Source: Halalkalibacter okhensis (GTDB lineage Bacteria; Bacillota; Bacilli; Bacillales; Bacillaceae_D). From it: a stretch of 64,000 nt of DNA. This document shows positions 27,232 to 35,359 of this stretch, piece by piece; positions within the stretch are counted from its first letter, which is position 1; each line of letters opens with the position of its first letter. The position numbers and the translations under genes are program-made. The notes under the pieces were generated by a model. The model saw only the letters and a list, made by a program, of their open reading frames with translations, made no database searches and had not been told where the DNA came from. The DNA is taken from the NCBI RefSeq assembly GCF_000787375.1, contig NZ_JRJU01000009.1, forward strand, positions 62,001-126,000, given 5' to 3'.

Positions 27232-27516
27232 TTAACAACAGTCTTGACCGCCGCCAAGCATCACAAGACCAGCTTCATTTTCTGATTCTTGATAATCAAG
27301 AGTCAAGTCTGCTACTTGTTGTACAATGTCTTTTTCTATTGCTACATTAATACCGTTGATCACTTCTTGATGATCGGATTCTGCTGGTTCATCCAGAGCC
27401 AGCCCTAATTTAGGACCACCTCAACCCATACCAGCAAATACAACGCGTACGGTATTTAAACCATGTTCACTCATTGTTTCTACAAGAAAGTCTTTCGCTT
27501 TATCAGTAATCTTCAC
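27232..27516 (-). CDS. HesB/IscA-like selenoprotein (Sec at residue 32)
   Basis: A 94-residue HesB-like protein read through an in-frame TGA (27421-27423): VKITDKAKDF at the start, RVVFAGMGUGGPKLGLALDEP around the Sec, and GGGQDCC at the end. The HesB-like selenoprotein family is known from Sec-decoding bacteria, with Sec in this same loop. After the UGA a stem (GCTGG/CCAGC, 27383-27403) holds an inner loop TGGAT with its G at +27, matching bacterial SECIS geometry. GTG 27516 with GGGGTG is preferred as start; ATG 27540 gives 102 residues. It follows the dipeptidase gene on the same strand. Expected role: redox or Fe-S/metal binding, unproven. Confidence 0.88.
27383..27403 (-). promoter_or_regulatory. 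Putative bSECIS element of the first HesB-like gene
   Basis: Stem GCTGG/CCAGC plus inner TC/GA pairs around TGGAT, 18-38 bases 3' of the UGA; G is the second loop base. Confidence 0.7.
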
Positions 27517-27576
27517 GTTCGTTTTCACCCCATTTCTCATACATACAATTAAGTATACTAAAATAACGTGATAAAA

Positions 27577-28512
27577 TCATACAATTCGATTTACCAATTG
27601 CTCAAAATTCCCTCTTACAAATTTTTGAATCTGAGAAGTAGAATAATGTTTCTCTAATTCTTCTAGTAAGTTTCCATACACGCCACTATGCTCTAATCCG
27701 AGCACTTTGCTACTAATGCCATCAAAATCAGAGCCAAACCCAATATGATTTTCTGCCCCTAGGCTACACATATGATCTACATGCTTGATAAGATCGTTTA
27801 TAGTTGCTTGCTCATTGCTTGTTACAAAATCGGGACAAAAGACAAGCCCAATGTATCCTTGTTTTTGAACCAACGCCTGAATTTGATCGTTATACAAATT
27901 TCTTGGGTGGTCGCAAATAGAACGAGCATTAGAATGGGAAGCAATCGGATATTTAGCCAAATCCATGACATCCCAAAAACCATTGATGCTTAAATGAGAG
28001 ACATCTGTCAGCACTTGGTTTACATTATTCATTTGTACGAGATTCTTTCCTAATAGAGTTAGGCCTGCACCACGAGTTTCTCCAACGCCATCAGCACAAA
28101 GGTTAGCTTGATTCCATGTTAATCCAACTGAAATCACACCTAGTTGATATAAAATCGACAGCTTCGTTAAATCATCACCAATCGGATCTACACCTTCTAG
28201 CGTCAGTACTGCTCCAATTTCATCTTCCTTTAGTAAATGGAGATCGGACCATTTTTTTATATGACGCATCTTAGAATTTGATTTCAAAACCTTTTCATAA
28301 AAAATTTCAATTTGCTCCATCACAACCTGAAACTTCTGATCTTGTTTAATAAACGGTTCAACAAAAATGGCATATAGTTGAACTTGAACATTGCCCGCTT
28401 GTAGCCTTTTGAAATTTGCATCAATATTTGCATCGGTCAAATAATTACGGTCTGGCTGTTCCCACAATTTTAACAAAGCGTCACAATGAGTATCAATAAT
28501 TCCTTTATTCAT
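27577..28512 (-). CDS. Membrane-dipeptidase family (M19) metallopeptidase
   Basis: A 311-residue zinc dipeptidase of the renal dipeptidase family. Metal ligands: IDTHCDA (HxD), LEGVDPIGDD (bridging Glu), DVSHLS and ASHSNARSI (His), then GFGSDFDG (Asp). No signal peptide, so probably cytosolic. The start is ATG 28512 with AGGAGGGG; the frame opens at 28539. The HesB-like selenoprotein gene begins only about 60 bases downstream on the same strand, so they may be co-transcribed. Confidence 0.88.
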   Translation of the reverse strand: MNKGIIDTHCDALLKLWEQPDRNYLTDANIDANFKRLQAGNVQVQLYAIFVEPFIKQDQKFQVVMEQIEIFYEKVLKSNSKMRHIKKWSDLHLLKEDEIGAVLTLEGVDPIGDDLTKLSILYQLGVISVGLTWNQANLCADGVGETRGAGLTLLGKNLVQMNNVNQVLTDVSHLSINGFWDVMDLAKYPIASHSNARSICDHPRNLYNDQIQALVQKQGYIGLVFCPDFVTSNEQATINDLIKHVDHMCSLGAENHIGFGSDFDGISSKVLGLEHSGVYGNLLEELEKHYSTSQIQKFVRGNFEQLVNRIV

Positions 28513-28551
28513 AAAATCCCCTCCTTTTTCGTTATTCATGCCTGCACCCTT

Positions 28552-28579
28552 ACCGTTTTTCTCTCATATATATATACTA
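28552..28579 (+). promoter_or_regulatory. Possible sigma-K promoter of the Hsp20 gene
   Basis: AC (28552-28553), 17 bases, TATATACTA (28571-28579): T replaces the first C of the -10. Weaker than the other matches. Confidence 0.4.
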
Positions 28580-28607
28580 ATAATTTAATTATGAAGGGGT
28601 GACATAC

Positions 28608-29042
28608 ATGTCAAATCAACAACCTTGGTCCAAAAAACTCCCTCAAAATTACCAAGATCTATTAAAAACAATTGATGGCTTCTTCCAAAATACGATGCAA
28701 CAAATTAATGATAATCCGTTATTTTTACCTCCAATACCAACAAGCGTTTACGAAACGAAAGATTCTTTTATCATCGAAGCTGAACTACCAGGTGTTAGTA
28801 AAAAACAAATAAATCTAGATATCTATCGTCAAGCTGTTAGAATCCAGGTAACACAGGACGAACGATCTGAATATATAGATGATAAAAGCGGAATAACAGA
28901 GCGAGTAAATCATACACAAATGAGACAGCGCGTCATTCCCGTACCTTTTTTCATTCAAGAACAAGAGGTAAAAGCCACTTATAAAAATGGGCTATTACAA
29001 ATCTTAATTCCTAATAAACGAAAACAAATACCAATTGAATAA
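28608..29042 (+). CDS. Hsp20/alpha-crystallin family small heat-shock protein (CotP-like)
   Basis: A 144-residue small heat-shock protein. The alpha-crystallin core starts at IPTSVYETKDSFIIEAELPGVSKKQINLDI (about residues 43-73) and closes with the ATYKNGLLQILIP motif near the C-terminus. It prevents aggregation of unfolded protein as an oligomer. ATG 28608 after GAAGGGGTGA. The next gene starts 15 bases downstream. The pairing with a YppG/YqfQ-like Gln-rich gene and a possible sigma-K promoter suggest a coat-associated form such as CotP (inference). Confidence 0.85.
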   Translation: MSNQQPWSKKLPQNYQDLLKTIDGFFQNTMQQINDNPLFLPPIPTSVYETKDSFIIEAELPGVSKKQINLDIYRQAVRIQVTQDERSEYIDDKSGITERVNHTQMRQRVIPVPFFIQEQEVKATYKNGLLQILIPNKRKQIPIE

Positions 29043-29057
29043 GGAGGTTGATTAGGA

Positions 29058-29447
29058 ATGTTTCAGCCTAGTCAAAATCAACAGCGTCCAATAAGGCAAA
29101 GACCACAACCATTTCAACAAGCATCGCTGTACCAGCACAATCCTTACTCTCCGTTTGGACAGCAGCAACCATTTCATCATCAGCAACCACAACAAATGCA
29201 TGGGTATATGCAACCAATGCAACAAGGTCAGCCCCGACCTAGACCGCCATTTGCACCTGGTATGAATATGAGCAAACAACCTGGCTTTAAATCTAATAAA
29301 CCATCTTTCTTCAAATCCGCATTTACCAATGAAAGCGGAAGTTTTGATATGGGCAAAACGGTAAGTACCGTTGACCAAGTTGTCAAAACTGTTCACCAAG
29401 CATCACCAATTGTAAAATCAATAGGAAGTCTCTTTATAAAGAAATAA
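29058..29447 (+). CDS. Gln/Pro-rich protein with YppG/YqfQ-like C-terminus
   Basis: A 129-residue protein. Residues 1-75 are low-complexity (Q, P, F, H, R: QQPFHHQQPQQMHGYMQPM), and the C-terminus has a helix TVSTVDQVVKTVHQASPIVKSIGSLF like the YppG/YqfQ (VrrA) proteins of Bacillus. Co-operonic with the Hsp20 gene (15 bases, AAGGAGG). Such proteins are usually spore-coat associated; specific role unknown. Confidence 0.7.
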   Translation: MFQPSQNQQRPIRQRPQPFQQASLYQHNPYSPFGQQQPFHHQQPQQMHGYMQPMQQGQPRPRPPFAPGMNMSKQPGFKSNKPSFFKSAFTNESGSFDMGKTVSTVDQVVKTVHQASPIVKSIGSLFIKK

Positions 29448-29448
29448 G

Positions 29449-29757
29449 CTACAACTCTTTTAATTGCAGTGCATAAGCGAGCGTTTGATTGGCATTAATC
29501 ATTTTCAGCCCTTGTGAGGGGACATAATCTATTTTAACGAATGCTCCAATCTCCTCTATTGTTTTGTCATCATATACAAAAGGGAGCCCTTCAATTCGCT
29601 TATGTGAATCATTTAGCCTCGACTCATCCAGAGTAAGGTCGTACGCAACCATCGTACTTCATTCAAATGTGTCATATGCTCGAACACGAATCGCCTTTTC
29701 GTGAAGATCTGTGTGTTGAAAGAAATCAAGAGCTCGTTCAGTTAGAATTATTTTCAT
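29449..29757 (-). CDS. Second, divergent HesB/IscA-like selenoprotein candidate (Sec at residue 33)
   Basis: A 102-residue protein obtained by reading through TGA at 29659-29661: MKIILTERALDFF, then RVRAYDTFEU, STMVAYDLTLDESRL, and a beta-rich end. It aligns with the HesB-like selenoprotein at 27232 (ITDKAKDF; RVVFAGMGU; LGLALDE), with U falling on the same loop position, which is Cys in the YneR-type paralogue. A stem (ACTC/GAGT extended by CCT/AGG, 29617-29638) with loop TGGAT has its G at +30, the same loop as the first gene. It lacks the C-terminal CC. RBS AAGGAAAGG before the ATG. Alternative: a nonsense pseudogene; the shared SECIS-like loop argues against this. Confidence 0.78.
29617..29638 (-). 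promoter_or_regulatory. Putative bSECIS element of the second HesB-like gene
   Basis: CCT-T-ACTC / GAGT-CG-AGG stem with apical TGGAT, 21-42 bases 3' of the UGA. The loop and the flanking CTCTGGATGA are identical to those of the first HesB-like gene. Confidence 0.65.
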
Positions 29758-29786
29758 GCTAACTCATCCTTTCCTTTTTCTTAATT

Positions 29787-29852
29787 AGGAGGTGTCTTAT
29801 CATAGGTACGATAAAAGAATTTTATCATTACCTCTTAATAAGATACCTCTTT
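29787..29852 (-). terminator. Terminator of the MFS transporter gene
   Basis: Outer AGAGGTATCTTAT / ATAAGACACCTCCT with an inner hairpin (AGGTAATGATAAAA / TTTTATCGTACCT). Overlaps the 3' end of the MFS gene and separates it from the selenoprotein gene. Confidence 0.55.
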
Positions 29853-31001
29853 TGTATGATGGGAACTTGATTTTTTTTGAAAAATGACCAATCCAATCGA
29901 GCCAATAAAAGCACTTCCCGCAATAATTAAATAAAGTGTCGAGATCGAAGTGGCCTCAATAATATATCCCCCAAACAGTGAACCAACAATGCCCGCAAGT
30001 CCAAAGATAACGGTAATAAAGAGGACATGACCTGTAGCTAATAAATGTTCAGGGATTAACTTATTAATGATTTGGAAAGCCGCGATATAAAATACGGCAA
30101 ATGTTAATCCATGGGACAGTTGAATTGGCAAAATCAACCATGGATTTTCAACGAATGCCATTAATATCCACCGTGCACCGTATAGCACACCTGCAAGAAT
30201 AACAAACGTTAATGGCGACCACTTTCTATACCAATAAGCGGTCGTAGCAAAAATTAGAGCTTCTGCTGTAACACCTACAAACCACGCCCACCCAATCATC
30301 GCTTCTGGTCCGCCAAGTTCGACTACATAAAGCCCGAGATAAATATCGTTCGCTCGGTGCGATACAGAAATGAAAAACGCCAAAAGCAAGAATAAAAAAA
30401 GGGATGGATTTGTTGTTAATTTCACAGCATCTAATACGGTTACTGGTTTATTGTTTCCTGGAACATCCTTGATTGAGAAAGCGACCGCTAAGGCAACTAA
30501 GGCCATAACTAGCATAGGCAGCATGATTTTTTCGACACCTATCCATGTTAACACATAGCCAACGACAAGCGAAGTGATGGCAAACCCTAACGATCCCCAC
30601 AACCGAATTCGTCCAAAGCTAACCTTTTTCTGAACAGATGTTTTTTGAGCTAGCGAATCTCCTAATGCTGTTGTTGGAGATACAAAGAAAAATAGGATAA
30701 ACATCATCACTAAATAACCTGCATACGAGTTAACGAGCATAAATGTAACCGCAGTTGCACTTAATCCAATTAAAGCAATGACGATCATCTTCTTAATGCT
30801 CTTGTATTTATCACTTAAATAGCCCCACATTGGTTGTGCAATAATCGTTGCACAAGGGCCAATGGCCATCAACAAACCAACTTGAGAACCTGTAAGCCCT
30901 TGCGATTTAAAAAAAACAGGAAAATAACCATTAATAATGGTAATCGTTGAATGGGCAAAAAAGAGATAAGCCATCAACCGGTAGATCGAACGGTGGTTCA
31001 T
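29835..31001 (-). CDS. MFS transporter, MFS_1-like (YwbF/HcaT type)
   Basis: A 388-residue carrier with 12 predicted membrane helices (first at about 8-28). The helix 2-3 loop GYLSDKYKS is the MFS signature; NGYFPVFFKSQGLTGSQVGLLMA near the start is typical of the HcaT/LacY-like MFS_1-like subfamily. Proton-coupled uptake of a sugar or aromatic acid is the family's usual role; substrate cannot be told. RBS AGGAGGCG. Single gene. Confidence 0.83.
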   Translation of the reverse strand: MNHRSIYRLMAYLFFAHSTITIINGYFPVFFKSQGLTGSQVGLLMAIGPCATIIAQPMWGYLSDKYKSIKKMIVIALIGLSATAVTFMLVNSYAGYLVMMFILFFFVSPTTALGDSLAQKTSVQKKVSFGRIRLWGSLGFAITSLVVGYVLTWIGVEKIMLPMLVMALVALAVAFSIKDVPGNNKPVTVLDAVKLTTNPSLFLFLLLAFFISVSHRANDIYLGLYVVELGGPEAMIGWAWFVGVTAEALIFATTAYWYRKWSPLTFVILAGVLYGARWILMAFVENPWLILPIQLSHGLTFAVFYIAAFQIINKLIPEHLLATGHVLFITVIFGLAGIVGSLFGGYIIEATSISTLYLIIAGSAFIGSIGLVIFQKKSSSHHTKEVSY

Positions 31002-31068
31002 ACACGCCTCCTATACGACAACCCTCATATGTTCTGAATGGACGATGGGGATCATCAGCAATAATAAA

Positions 31069-31100
31069 GCCTGATTTAGTTGCATTCAACTAAATCAGAC
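31069..31100 (-). terminator. ykuI terminator
   Basis: CTGATTTAGTTG and CAACTAAATCAG form a 12-pair stem with a four-base loop, just after the EAL-domain gene. Confidence 0.8.
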
Positions 31101-31106
31101 TAACGA

Positions 31107-32321
31107 TCAAAGCAAGCCTTCTTGCTCAAATAAATACGTATACGGAATATCAAGAAATAAAAATAAATTATCTGAAATCGGATAAGAATATGTACGAATC
31201 CTTTCGTCACGCTCAATATCCGTATATAAATCAGATAAAAACCCTCTTTTTTCAATATTCATCCGGATGATATTTTCAAGAAAGTAAGGACGCCAGCTCC
31301 AGTTTTTGAAACGGCCTTCTTCAATCAAAACCCATTTGTTTTCTTCGTTTTTTTCTGCATTGGACGATTGTTGAAATCCTTCTGCATTGCATACGTAAAT
31401 ACGAAATGCATAACGATCACAATCACTTGCCACTTTCATGATTAATTCATCGTAGTCTTCTTGATTAATCGATTTCATTGTCTGCTTCAATTGCATCGTA
31501 AGCTCATTTGTTAAAGTGAACTGTGACTGCATCTTCTTTCGTTCATAAACAATAAAATGTTGGAATTCCTTTTGCATTTTCTCTCTGCAGCAATCTGGCT
31601 CAACAAATGTAGCATTCGGCGATCTTAAATAGTAACCTTGATAATATCGACCTCCATTACGCCATGAATAATTGAGCTGATTAAAATTGGAAATGCCTTC
31701 AAAAAGCAACGTAGCCCCAATTTTTCTAGACAACATAGACAGAGATTGATGAACCTCAGAATACAAATGCGGGAATTCTTCATCTTCCATAAATCCAACA
31801 TCAACTTTAATAATATTCGGTTTTAACATAGCAATTAAATCCAAGTTGCTGCCATTATGACCAACATCATCAAGGGCTAACCTAAAGCCAAAGCTCTGAA
31901 TATAATAAAAAAAGTGCTTGTTATCATAGAAATATTCAGCCACATCATCCTCTTTTAGCTCCAACACAATTTGCTCAATTTTCAAGCCTTTTTGCTGATA
32001 CTCTTCCATACATTTTAGAAATGTTTCACCATTGTCTTTTAGAAGTAAGGACGTATCATAATTAAGGAACAAGTATGCTTTTTGCTCCATTGTAATAAAT
32101 TGATCAAGCGCCAGCCTTTGGATGTGATCATCTAATTCTAATCGATATTCATCTGGAATATTCTTATCTTGAAAAAACCAACCTAAACTTTTGTCTCCTT
32201 CATCTGTTTGAAGCCTTGCCAAAACTTCATATCCAACGACGAGTTGTTTATCTGCACTAAAGATCGGTTGAAAAAACGGGATGACACAATCTTTATTCAT
32301 CATGATATCTAAAGGATCCAA
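31107..32321 (-). CDS. ykuI: YkuI-like degenerate EAL-domain c-di-GMP-binding protein
   Basis: A 404-residue homologue of Bacillus YkuI. Residues 1-250 are an EAL domain with YEVLARL in place of the EAL tripeptide and DDVGHNGSNLD; the C-terminal PAS-like/YkuI_C domain includes NWSWRPYFLENIIRMN and TYSYPISDNLFLFLDIPY, highly conserved with YkuI. YkuI binds c-di-GMP but is a poor phosphodiesterase. No membrane segment. The TTG at 32321 with GGAGGTG gives a start LDPLDI matching the known protein; the longer frame to 32363 lacks an RBS. Confidence 0.88.
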   Translation of the reverse strand: MDPLDIMMNKDCVIPFFQPIFSADKQLVVGYEVLARLQTDEGDKSLGWFFQDKNIPDEYRLELDDHIQRLALDQFITMEQKAYLFLNYDTSLLLKDNGETFLKCMEEYQQKGLKIEQIVLELKEDDVAEYFYDNKHFFYYIQSFGFRLALDDVGHNGSNLDLIAMLKPNIIKVDVGFMEDEEFPHLYSEVHQSLSMLSRKIGATLLFEGISNFNQLNYSWRNGGRYYQGYYLRSPNATFVEPDCCREKMQKEFQHFIVYERKKMQSQFTLTNELTMQLKQTMKSINQEDYDELIMKVASDCDRYAFRIYVCNAEGFQQSSNAEKNEENKWVLIEEGRFKNWSWRPYFLENIIRMNIEKRGFLSDLYTDIERDERIRTYSYPISDNLFLFLDIPYTYLFEQEGLL

Positions 32322-32492
32322 TTCTACACACCTCCACCATAAAAGACATGTTCCTTTTGACAACAGCCTTTCGTTTGCTGAAACTATTCACCGTTCCTAT
32401 TAGCAAATTTATTATATCATAGCTTCATTGTATTAGTGCGAATAGACAACCTATAAAAAATGATACCTGGATCAGCCCTTTTAGCGACATGT

Positions 32493-32541
32493 AAAGAGGC
32501 TATTTCAAAAAGACCGTTCTTTGGCCTTTTGAAACAGCCTT
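32493..32541 (-). terminator. metA terminator
   Basis: AAGAGGCTATTTCAAAAAG pairs with CCTTTTGAAACAGCCTT with small mismatches, 12 bases past the metA stop codon. Confidence 0.6.
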
Positions 32542-32552
32542 GCTCATATCAT

Positions 32553-33464
32553 CTATTTCCCTAAATCATAAGGTGTTTCTTGGTAAACATAATAGTTTAG
32601 CCAATTGGTGAAAAGTAAATTAGAGTGAGCTCTCCAGCGTAATCGAGGAAGCTTTTGATCATTGTTATTCGGGAAGTAATTGTAAGGCAGATCAATAGCT
32701 AACCCTTTCTCCTTATCCCTTTCATACTCTTCTTGTAATGTACAAACATCATATTCAGAATGACCCATTACAAAAATTTGCTTGCCATTTTTTTGATGCA
32801 ACAATATACACGCCTGCTTCATCAGACAAGCTTAATATCTCAAGATCATTTACTTGCTCAATGTCTTCCTTTCTTACATCTGTGTGCCTTGAATGAGGTG
32901 CTAAATACTCATCATCAAATCCCCGAAGTAACTTAACATTTTGTTTCTCAATGGTATGGTAAAACACCCCGAATTTTTTTGCTTCTAGTGGATACTTATT
33001 GACTCCATAGTGATGGTATAAACCTGCCTGGGCCCCCAACAGATATGGAGAGTAGATGTAACATTGTTAACACTCCAATTCATAATTTCTTGCAGCTCTT
33101 CCCAATAATCAACGACCTCAAACTCTAACATTTCAACAGGTGCTCCTGTAATAATCATTCCGTCAAATTTTTTCGTCTTTATTTCATCAAATGTTTTATA
33201 GAATTCATAGAGGTGCTCGTGTGATGTGTTTTTTGAAACATGTGTCGTTGGGTATAAGAACGATACTTCTACTTGCAAAGGACTGTTCCCAAGTAAGCGT
33301 AACAATTGCGTTTCAGTTGTTTCTTTAATAGGCATTAAATTAAGAATCACAATTTTTAATGGTCGAATATCCTGAGAGTACGCACGACTCTCATCCATTA
33401 CAAAGATATTCTCTGTATTTAATATTTCTTTTGCAGGTAGATGATCAGGGATTTTAATAGGCAT
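32553..33464 (-). pseudogene. metA: Homoserine O-acyltransferase MetA, disrupted by two frameshifts
   Basis: Three overlapping frames together make a full-length MetA (about 303 residues), which acylates homoserine in methionine synthesis. Frame 1 (to about 33035) has [15 protein letters not shown] and LHICWG with the catalytic Cys region; frame 2 has [14 protein letters not shown] and [15 protein letters not shown]; frame 3 has MGHSEYD (catalytic His/Glu region) and ends [16 protein letters not shown]. Break 1 lies in a G/C run at 33031-33038 (one G missing on the minus strand); break 2 in a run of seven A at 32787-32794 (one A too many). Both are homopolymer indels, so sequencing error is as likely as real loss. 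No S-box or T-box leader is visible. Confidence 0.88.
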
Positions 33465-33641
33465 AATGCATGAACTCCTTTTTTGAATGCGTATACTACT
33501 TGTATGTAAACATTGTCATTATCGTATTCGTTCGTGATAAAATTAAGAACATATAAAAAAACGTAACATTTCGATAATTTAACTTATCATGAAAATAGAA
33601 ATTCTGCAATTAACTTACAACATATAAATGAGGTGAATCTT

Positions 33642-34301
33642 ATGAAAATTCGTTTAGAATGGTACTATACACCTGCAAAAACAAAGCAGTCCTTCTTTAT
33701 GAAGTCGGATTGGATGAGTGTAGCGTCTGCGTTAATAGTAAGTGATGACTTAGAAAAAACAGGACGCTTAAAGAGCATTGAATATTTAGATGATCATGAT
33801 ACGACTTGGACGAAAAAAGATTTAACAAAGTTCCTGAAACAATTTGAAACAGAACCACATGATGTTCACGCATATATAGATGGTGGGTTTGATGTAAGCT
33901 CTCGTTATGCAGGGATTGGCCTTGCTATTTATTATCAACAAAATAACAAAAAATGGCGAGTACGATGTAACGATACCTTCGAACTTTTAGAAGATAACAA
34001 TGAGGCTGAATATGCAGCTTTATATCGTTTACTAAGACAGTTAGAAGAGATGGGTGTTCATCACCAAACAGTAAACATTCATTCCGATTCCATGATCGTT
34101 GTAAACCAAGCATCCGGTGAATGGCCTTGCTATGAAGAACATTATAATAAATGGTTAGATCGAATTGATGAACGATCATCCAAACTTGGCTTAACGTTAA
34201 ACTACGAGTTAATTGATCGAAGCTTAAACAAGGAAGCAGACCAACTAGCTACTCAAGCGCTTGAAGGAACGAAAATTGAGAGCGTGATCGAAAAAGTCTG
34301 A
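33642..34301 (+). CDS. RNase H-fold (reverse transcriptase-like RNase H) protein, YpeP-like
   Basis: A 219-residue protein. Residues about 70-210 form an RNase HI-like domain: AYIDGGFD (first Asp), NNEAEYAAL (Glu), HSDSMIVV (Asp) and NKEADQLA (last Asp), so the DEDD set appears complete. The N-terminal 70 residues (KIRLEWYYTPAKTKQ) are an extra domain found in the Bacillus YpeP-like proteins. Predicted to cut RNA in RNA-DNA hybrids. ATG 33642 follows GAGGTGAA. A terminator follows. Confidence 0.8.
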   Translation: MKIRLEWYYTPAKTKQSFFMKSDWMSVASALIVSDDLEKTGRLKSIEYLDDHDTTWTKKDLTKFLKQFETEPHDVHAYIDGGFDVSSRYAGIGLAIYYQQNNKKWRVRCNDTFELLEDNNEAEYAALYRLLRQLEEMGVHHQTVNIHSDSMIVVNQASGEWPCYEEHYNKWLDRIDERSSKLGLTLNYELIDRSLNKEADQLATQALEGTKIESVIEKV

Positions 34302-34319
34302 TCGTCTATTTCTTCAAAA

Positions 34320-34366
34320 AAGGGGGTGTCTCAAAAGGTCAAAATCAGACCTTTTGAGACACCCCC
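34320..34366 (+). terminator. Terminator (GGGTGTCTCAAAAGG family, near-perfect copy)
   Basis: GGGGGTGTCTCAAAAGGTC pairs with GACCTTTTGAGACACCCCC around AAAATCA; the best-preserved copy in the window. Confidence 0.85.
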
Positions 34367-34497
34367 GAAGCAATCAGTGGAGTCGCTACATTCTTTTAAA
34401 AGCCTTGAGAGGAGTGGTTTTCTCCTCCCAAGGCGCGTAGCGAACGGAGCCATTGCCACCTCTGTTGCAGACTTTTGGGATAGCCCCTTACTGTTAT
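34367..34497. repeat. Structured intergenic element of unknown nature
   Basis: Noncoding. Nested inverted repeats: GCCTTGAGAGGAG pairs with CTCCTCCCAAGGC, and outside it TCGCTAC pairs with GTAGCGA. Ends in a TTTTGGGATAGCCCCTT half-site resembling the neighbouring terminator hairpin. Confidence 0.45.
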
Positions 34498-35355
34498 TCA
34501 TTTATTATTTCTTTGCAATAGTATTTCAGCAAAATGATTACTCAATCTTGTTACACCTAAAGGTTCCGGAACCCTTCCATAATCTTCATGATGAAAATCA
34601 GATCCGCCCGTTTTGAATAACGTAGTTCCTATTTGTTCTTCAATTTCATCACAAAGAGTCTCGTAACGCTTGACAGCCTCTTCATTATGATCTCGATGGT
34701 AAACTTCAATCCCGTCTAGTCCCCAATCTCTTACCCAGTTGATTAAATCACCATCAACTCCATAATAATCAGGGTGTGCGACAATGGCAATTCCTCCGGT
34801 TCGGTGAATCCAGCCAATCGCTTCCTCCACGGTCATTTCTTGCGATTTTTCAACATAACACGGCTTGCCCTCTGCCAAATAGCGTTCGAAAGCCTCAGCA
34901 ACATCAGCTACATAACCAGCCTCAATTAATGCTTTGGCAACATGTGGTCTGCCGATGCTACCTCCATCTACATGCTTTAACACATCTTGTGCCTGAATAG
35001 GTAACCCAACCGCTTCTAGACGTTGAATGATCGTGTCTAGTCGCTCCCTTCGCAACTGCTTCTGATTGGCGAGTATTGTTTGTAAATGTTGATCTTTCCA
35101 ATCGAATTGATAGCCTAAAATATGAACACTTTTCCCTTTATACTTAGTTGAGAATTCAATGCCTGGAATCACGCGCAATCCAAGATCATTCCCTACTCTA
35201 ATTGCTTCTTCAATGCCTTCTACGCTATCATGATCTGTCAAAGAGACAATCTCTAGATCGACCATTTTGCACTTTTTCATCAACTCACCTGGCGTATACC
35301 CGCCATCTGATGCGGTTGAATGCATATGAAGGTCACTATTTTTCTGTCCATTCAT
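34498..35355 (-). CDS. PHP-domain phosphoesterase (TrpH/YciV family)
   Basis: A 285-residue metal-dependent phosphoesterase of the PHP superfamily. Ligands: DLHMHSTASDGGYTP (HxH), SLTDHDSV, IEFSTKYKG (Glu), VAHPDYY and TGGSDFHHED. Relatives act on 5'-RNA ends or 3',5'-nucleoside bisphosphates such as pAp. RBS GAGGATGAG; the gene starts immediately after the DUF4352 gene's stop on the same strand, so they are an operon. Confidence 0.87.
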   Translation of the reverse strand: MNGQKNSDLHMHSTASDGGYTPGELMKKCKMVDLEIVSLTDHDSVEGIEEAIRVGNDLGLRVIPGIEFSTKYKGKSVHILGYQFDWKDQHLQTILANQKQLRRERLDTIIQRLEAVGLPIQAQDVLKHVDGGSIGRPHVAKALIEAGYVADVAEAFERYLAEGKPCYVEKSQEMTVEEAIGWIHRTGGIAIVAHPDYYGVDGDLINWVRDWGLDGIEVYHRDHNEEAVKRYETLCDEIEEQIGTTLFKTGGSDFHHEDYGRVPEPLGVTRLSNHFAEILLQRNNK

Positions 35356-35359
35356 CTAT

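Noticed and set aside
33465-33641. S-box or T-box riboswitch before metA
   Set aside because: The upstream sequence lacks the conserved SAM-aptamer blocks and any T-box sequence.
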